DNA of 16,290 nucleotides, taken from assembly GCA_021737445.1 (NCBI GenBank), contig JAIPDY010000051.1:1-16290 (forward strand), written 5' to 3'. The position numbers were made by a program, and so were the translations under genes. Of this stretch, positions 13,544-16,290 are shown piece after piece. The notes beneath the pieces were generated by a model. That model was not told where the DNA came from, ran no database searches, and was given only the letters and a program-made list of their open reading frames with translations. Every line of letters starts with the position of its first letter. Positions within the stretch are counted from its first letter, which is position 1. Source of the DNA: Desulfotignum sp. (GTDB lineage Bacteria; Desulfobacterota; Desulfobacteria; Desulfobacterales; Desulfobacteraceae).

Positions 13544-14911
13544 ATGTACCAGACTGATTACCATGTCCATTTTATCGGCATCGGCGGCATCGGCATGAGC
13601 GGCATTGCTGAACTGCTTATCAACCTGGGATATACCGTGTCCGGCTCTGATCTCAAACTGTCCGCCATCACCCGGCGCCTGGCTGACAAAGGGGCCAGGA
13701 TATTTAACGGGCACACCAAAAACCAGGTGGCCGGGGCCAACGTGATTGTGACCTCTTCTGCCATCTCCCCTGAAAACCCGGAAGTGGTCCGGGCAAAAGA
13801 GTTGTCCATCCCCATCATTCCCAGGGCGGAAATGCTGGCAGAACTGATGCGGATCAAATATGCCATTGCCGTGTCAGGTGCCCACGGCAAAACCTCCACC
13901 ACTGCCATGATTTCCCAGATCCTCAACACCGCCGGCCTGGATCCCACCGTGATCATAGGGGGCCTGCTCATGGGCCTGGATACCAATTCTCTCCACGGAC
14001 AAGGTGATTTTATTGTGGCTGAAGCAGATGAAAGTGACGGCTCATTTCTCAAATACTCCCCGTCTGTTGCTGTTGTCACCAATATCGACCTGGAACACCT
14101 GGATTTTTACAAAGACATTGAAGATATCAAGGACAAATTTGTCCAGTTCATCAATTCTGTTCCCTTTTATGGGATGGCTATTCTGTGCCTGGACAATGAA
14201 CATATTCAAGATATTTTACCCCGGATCACCGTCCGCCACACCACTTTCGGCATGGCTGCCCAGGCAGACCTGCAAGCAAAGGATATCACTTTTAAAGACG
14301 GCAAAAGCCGGTTCAAGGTGAGCTACCATAACCGGGATCTTGGCTCTGTTGTTATAAATATCGCCGGTCAGCACAATATTTTAAATGCCCTGGCAGGCAT
14401 TGCCACCGGCCTTGAACTAAAAATTGCCTTTGACACCATCAAACAGGCGTTGGAAAAGATCAAGGGGGTCAGGCGGAGGCTGGAGATCAAAGGAGAAAAA
14501 AAGGGGGTCATGGTCATGGATGATTACGGCCATCACCCCACCGAGATTGTGGCCACGCTGAATGCGGTGCAGGAAAGTTTTCCCGGCAGACGGCTGCTGG
14601 TCATGTTCCAGCCCCACCGCTACAGCCGGACCCAGGCACTGTTCCATGAATTTGTGCGGGCCTTTTACCAGGCCGACATTCTGATCCTGGTGCCCATCTA
14701 TGCAGCCAGTGAACCGCCCATACCCGGGGTGGATTCTGAACAGCTTTGCCGGGGCATCAAGGACCACGGTCACAAAGATGTGTCCTGTGCACCTGATTTT
14801 AGCCAGGCACTGTCCATGGTCACCCATAAACTCAAACCCGGAGACATGGTTCTGACCCTGGGGGCCGGAAACATTTACACTCTGGGTGAACAGCTTCTGG
14901 AGATATTATAA
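13544..14911 (+). CDS. murC: UDP-N-acetylmuramate--L-alanine ligase MurC
   Basis: MurC adds the first amino acid, L-alanine, to UDP-MurNAc with ATP in the cytoplasm. The protein has 455 residues, normal for the family. HFIGIGGIGMSGIAE (9-23) is the N-terminal UDP-binding glycine loop typical of MurC, GAHGKTS (112-118, K116) is the ATP loop, EADESDGSF (160-168) and NIDLEHLDFY are central-domain motifs, and DDYGHHPTEI with FQPHRYSRT are in the C-terminal domain. All key residues look intact, and no ddl domain is fused to it. It begins 3 nt after the murG stop with a strong ribosome-binding site and ends 7 nt before murB. Its substrate is the product of MurB, the next gene. Confidence 0.97.
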   Translation: MYQTDYHVHFIGIGGIGMSGIAELLINLGYTVSGSDLKLSAITRRLADKGARIFNGHTKNQVAGANVIVTSSAISPENPEVVRAKELSIPIIPRAEMLAELMRIKYAIAVSGAHGKTSTTAMISQILNTAGLDPTVIIGGLLMGLDTNSLHGQGDFIVAEADESDGSFLKYSPSVAVVTNIDLEHLDFYKDIEDIKDKFVQFINSVPFYGMAILCLDNEHIQDILPRITVRHTTFGMAAQADLQAKDITFKDGKSRFKVSYHNRDLGSVVINIAGQHNILNALAGIATGLELKIAFDTIKQALEKIKGVRRRLEIKGEKKGVMVMDDYGHHPTEIVATLNAVQESFPGRRLLVMFQPHRYSRTQALFHEFVRAFYQADILILVPIYAASEPPIPGVDSEQLCRGIKDHGHKDVSCAPDFSQALSMVTHKLKPGDMVLTLGAGNIYTLGEQLLEIL

Positions 14912-14918
14912 GACCCAT

Positions 14919-15851
14919 ATGACAAAATACCCCGGCATAAAAAAGATACAAAAAGCCTTTGATCTGGCTGCAGATGTACCCATGAGGCAATATACCCGGT
15001 TCAAGGTGGGCGGTCCGGCAGAACTTTTGGCTCTGCCCCGGACCCGGCAGGAACTGGTGGCCATTCTGAAAACAGCCAAAGATGAATCCGTGCCAGTGAC
15101 CATCGTGGGGGGCGGATGCAACCTGCTGGTGCCGGACCAGGGTATCCGGGGACTGGTACTGGTGACAACCCGGCTTACATCCGGAATCCTGGCTGATAAA
15201 AAAACTGATCAGAAAACCCGCCTATCCATGGATGCCGGGGAGCGGTTGTCAACGGTGTGCAGATACACCGTGACCCATGGACTGTCCGGTCTGGAATTTT
15301 GTGCCGGCATTCCCGGCACCATGGGCGGGGCAGTCATGATGAACGCAGGCACGGCCACGCAGGGCATCGGCAGCTGTATCCATTGCCTGGAGGTTCTAAA
15401 TCTTGATACATTGATGGTTACCCTTTTGAAAAAACAACACCTTGTGTTCACCTATCGCTGCCTGGAGCTTACAAACCACCTGATACTGGGGATCCATCTT
15501 GAACTGACATCCATGAATCCAGACCAGGTCAAAAACAATTTTGATGCCCATTTAAAGCATAAACAGAAAACCCAGCCCATGGATCTGCCCAGTGCCGGCT
15601 GCTTTTTTAAAAATCCGCGCCCCAACCTGCCTGCAGGCAAACTCATTGAAGATGCCGGGCTCAAGGGTGAAGCGGTCCGGGACGCCCAGGTATCACCCAT
15701 TCATGCCAATTACATTGTCAATCGCGGCCATGCCACCTGTCAAGACATCCTTGACCTTAAAGCACGCATTCAAAAAACCGTGTTCACACGATATGGCATT
15801 ACCCTTGAAACCGAGGTCAGGCTGACAGGAAAAAGAGAAAAAACCAGATGA
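14919..15851 (+). CDS. murB: UDP-N-acetylenolpyruvoylglucosamine reductase MurB
   Basis: MurB is a flavoenzyme that reduces UDP-GlcNAc-enolpyruvate to UDP-MurNAc with NADPH. With the ATG at 14919 it has 310 residues. It shows YTRFKVGGPAEL, the FAD segment IVGGGCNLLVPDQG, FCAGIPGTMGGAVMMNAG (GIPG at 130-133), YR with R180, SAGCFFKNP and the final GITLETEV, which holds the expected catalytic glutamate. Its short length without an extra C-terminal region fits type II MurB. Two positions are notable: C67 in GGGCNLL and C228 in GCFFKNP, where Ser is usual; C228 is the proton donor site (S229 in E. coli). YRCLEL also replaces the common YRxSxF. The ATG lacks a close ribosome-binding site (GGAG is 16 nt away); a GTG at 14886 inside murC would give 11 more residues. 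The stop overlaps ftsQ (ATGA). Confidence 0.95.
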   Translation: MTKYPGIKKIQKAFDLAADVPMRQYTRFKVGGPAELLALPRTRQELVAILKTAKDESVPVTIVGGGCNLLVPDQGIRGLVLVTTRLTSGILADKKTDQKTRLSMDAGERLSTVCRYTVTHGLSGLEFCAGIPGTMGGAVMMNAGTATQGIGSCIHCLEVLNLDTLMVTLLKKQHLVFTYRCLELTNHLILGIHLELTSMNPDQVKNNFDAHLKHKQKTQPMDLPSAGCFFKNPRPNLPAGKLIEDAGLKGEAVRDAQVSPIHANYIVNRGHATCQDILDLKARIQKTVFTRYGITLETEVRLTGKREKTR

Positions 15852-16290
15852 AAGAAAAAACAGACAATAAAATTAAACCGAACCGGTATAAAAGAGAGGA
15901 CAACCCCCCGGTATCTCTCACCAGAAAAGAGCTGGCCCGGTATTTTCTAAGAGGTGTCAGGCTGCCTTTACTGGTGTGCCTTTTCAGTGCTGTCGTCATT
16001 TTCTGCCATGATGCCGTGGTCCAGAGCCCCTTTTTTCTCATCCAGGATGTGACCATATCCGGCACACAAAAAGTTGAAAACAAACAGATTCTGGCCCTTG
16101 CCGGTCTGACTGAACCGGTCAATATTTTCCAGGTCAACCTGTCTGCCATGGAAAAAAATATTGCTTCACATCCCTGGATTGAAGCGGCATCTGTTTACAG
16201 GTCCCTGTTTTTTACCCTGGCGGTTTCCATTGTTGAACAAACACCCATGGCCATTGCCAGGTTTGAAAAACTGCCTGATATCCTGATCAA
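15848..16290 (+). CDS. ftsQ: Cell division protein FtsQ, N-terminal part (3' end outside window)
   Basis: FtsQ is a bitopic divisome scaffold that links FtsL and FtsB to the rest of the machine. The frame is open from the ATG at 15848 to the window end, giving 147 complete codons. It shows a basic cytoplasmic N-terminus, one membrane helix (about 37-54, VRLPLLVCLFSAVVIF) and a POTRA domain from about residue 63: FFLIQDVTISGTQKV, ILALAGL, NIFQVNLSAMEKNIASHPWI and a final VEQTPMAIARF, all close to the FtsQ/DivIB pattern. The ATG overlaps the murB stop (ATGA). No ddl gene lies between murB and ftsQ as it does in E. coli. The beta domain that binds FtsB and FtsL is beyond the window. ftsA and ftsZ would be expected next. 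Confidence 0.92.
   Translation, partial: MKEKTDNKIKPNRYKREDNPPVSLTRKELARYFLRGVRLPLLVCLFSAVVIFCHDAVVQSPFFLIQDVTISGTQKVENKQILALAGLTEPVNIFQVNLSAMEKNIASHPWIEAASVYRSLFFTLAVSIVEQTPMAIARFEKLPDILI

Noticed and set aside
14886..14918. GTG start for murB inside murC
   Set aside because: It adds 11 residues with no match to the MurB N-terminus. The ATG at 14919 fits the family better, although its ribosome-binding site is weak, so the GTG stays a minor alternative.
1..16290. Mobile element, CRISPR array, tRNA or rRNA, or defence system
   Set aside because: No repeats of the right type, no transposase or integrase motifs, no cloverleaf-like sequence and no defence-type domains were seen. The gene content is explained by the dcw cluster and the short upstream block.

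Overview
The window is an almost complete division and cell wall (dcw) gene cluster from a Gram-negative bacterium. All genes lie on the plus strand. The organism is most likely a sulfate-reducing member of the Desulfobacterales (Desulfobacter/Desulfotignum type). That placement is an inference from protein style, moderate GC content, AT-rich intergenic DNA and gene order; no rRNA or other marker gene confirms it. The DNPR motif in MurE and the presence of FtsQ, FtsL, FtsI and FtsW indicate meso-diaminopimelate peptidoglycan and a conventional divisome.

Layout. Positions 1-2158 hold an upstream block: the C-terminal part of a GldG-family ABC-transporter auxiliary protein, a short DUF4340 protein, and a PlsC-type 1-acyl-glycerol-3-phosphate acyltransferase. 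The DUF4340 and plsC genes share a GTGA overlap. A 253-bp AT- and pyrimidine-rich gap (2159-2411) is the only real intergenic space. It carries a probable -35 element, three AAAGTG-like direct repeats that look like MraZ operators, and a TTATCCCYA pair.

From 2412 to the end the order is mraZ, rsmH, ftsL, ftsI, murE-murF (one fused gene), mraY, murD, ftsW, murG, murC, murB, ftsQ (cut by the window end). Every junction is either an overlap of 4-8 nt or a gap of 7 nt or less, so the block reads as one translationally coupled operon starting at mraZ.

How the genes work together. MurB and MurC-MurF build UDP-MurNAc-pentapeptide in the cytoplasm. MraY and MurG turn it into lipid II. FtsW polymerises it and FtsI cross-links it at the septum. 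FtsL and FtsQ are bitopic divisome regulators. RsmH methylates 16S rRNA, and MraZ is the probable autoregulator of the cluster.

I see no previously undescribed system, mobile element, CRISPR array or RNA gene. The points worth checking are the murE-murF fusion and a T7A9 tract inside its MurF half, the regulatory architecture ahead of mraZ, Ser-to-Cys changes at two conserved MurB motifs, and a Lys in the MurG glycine loop.
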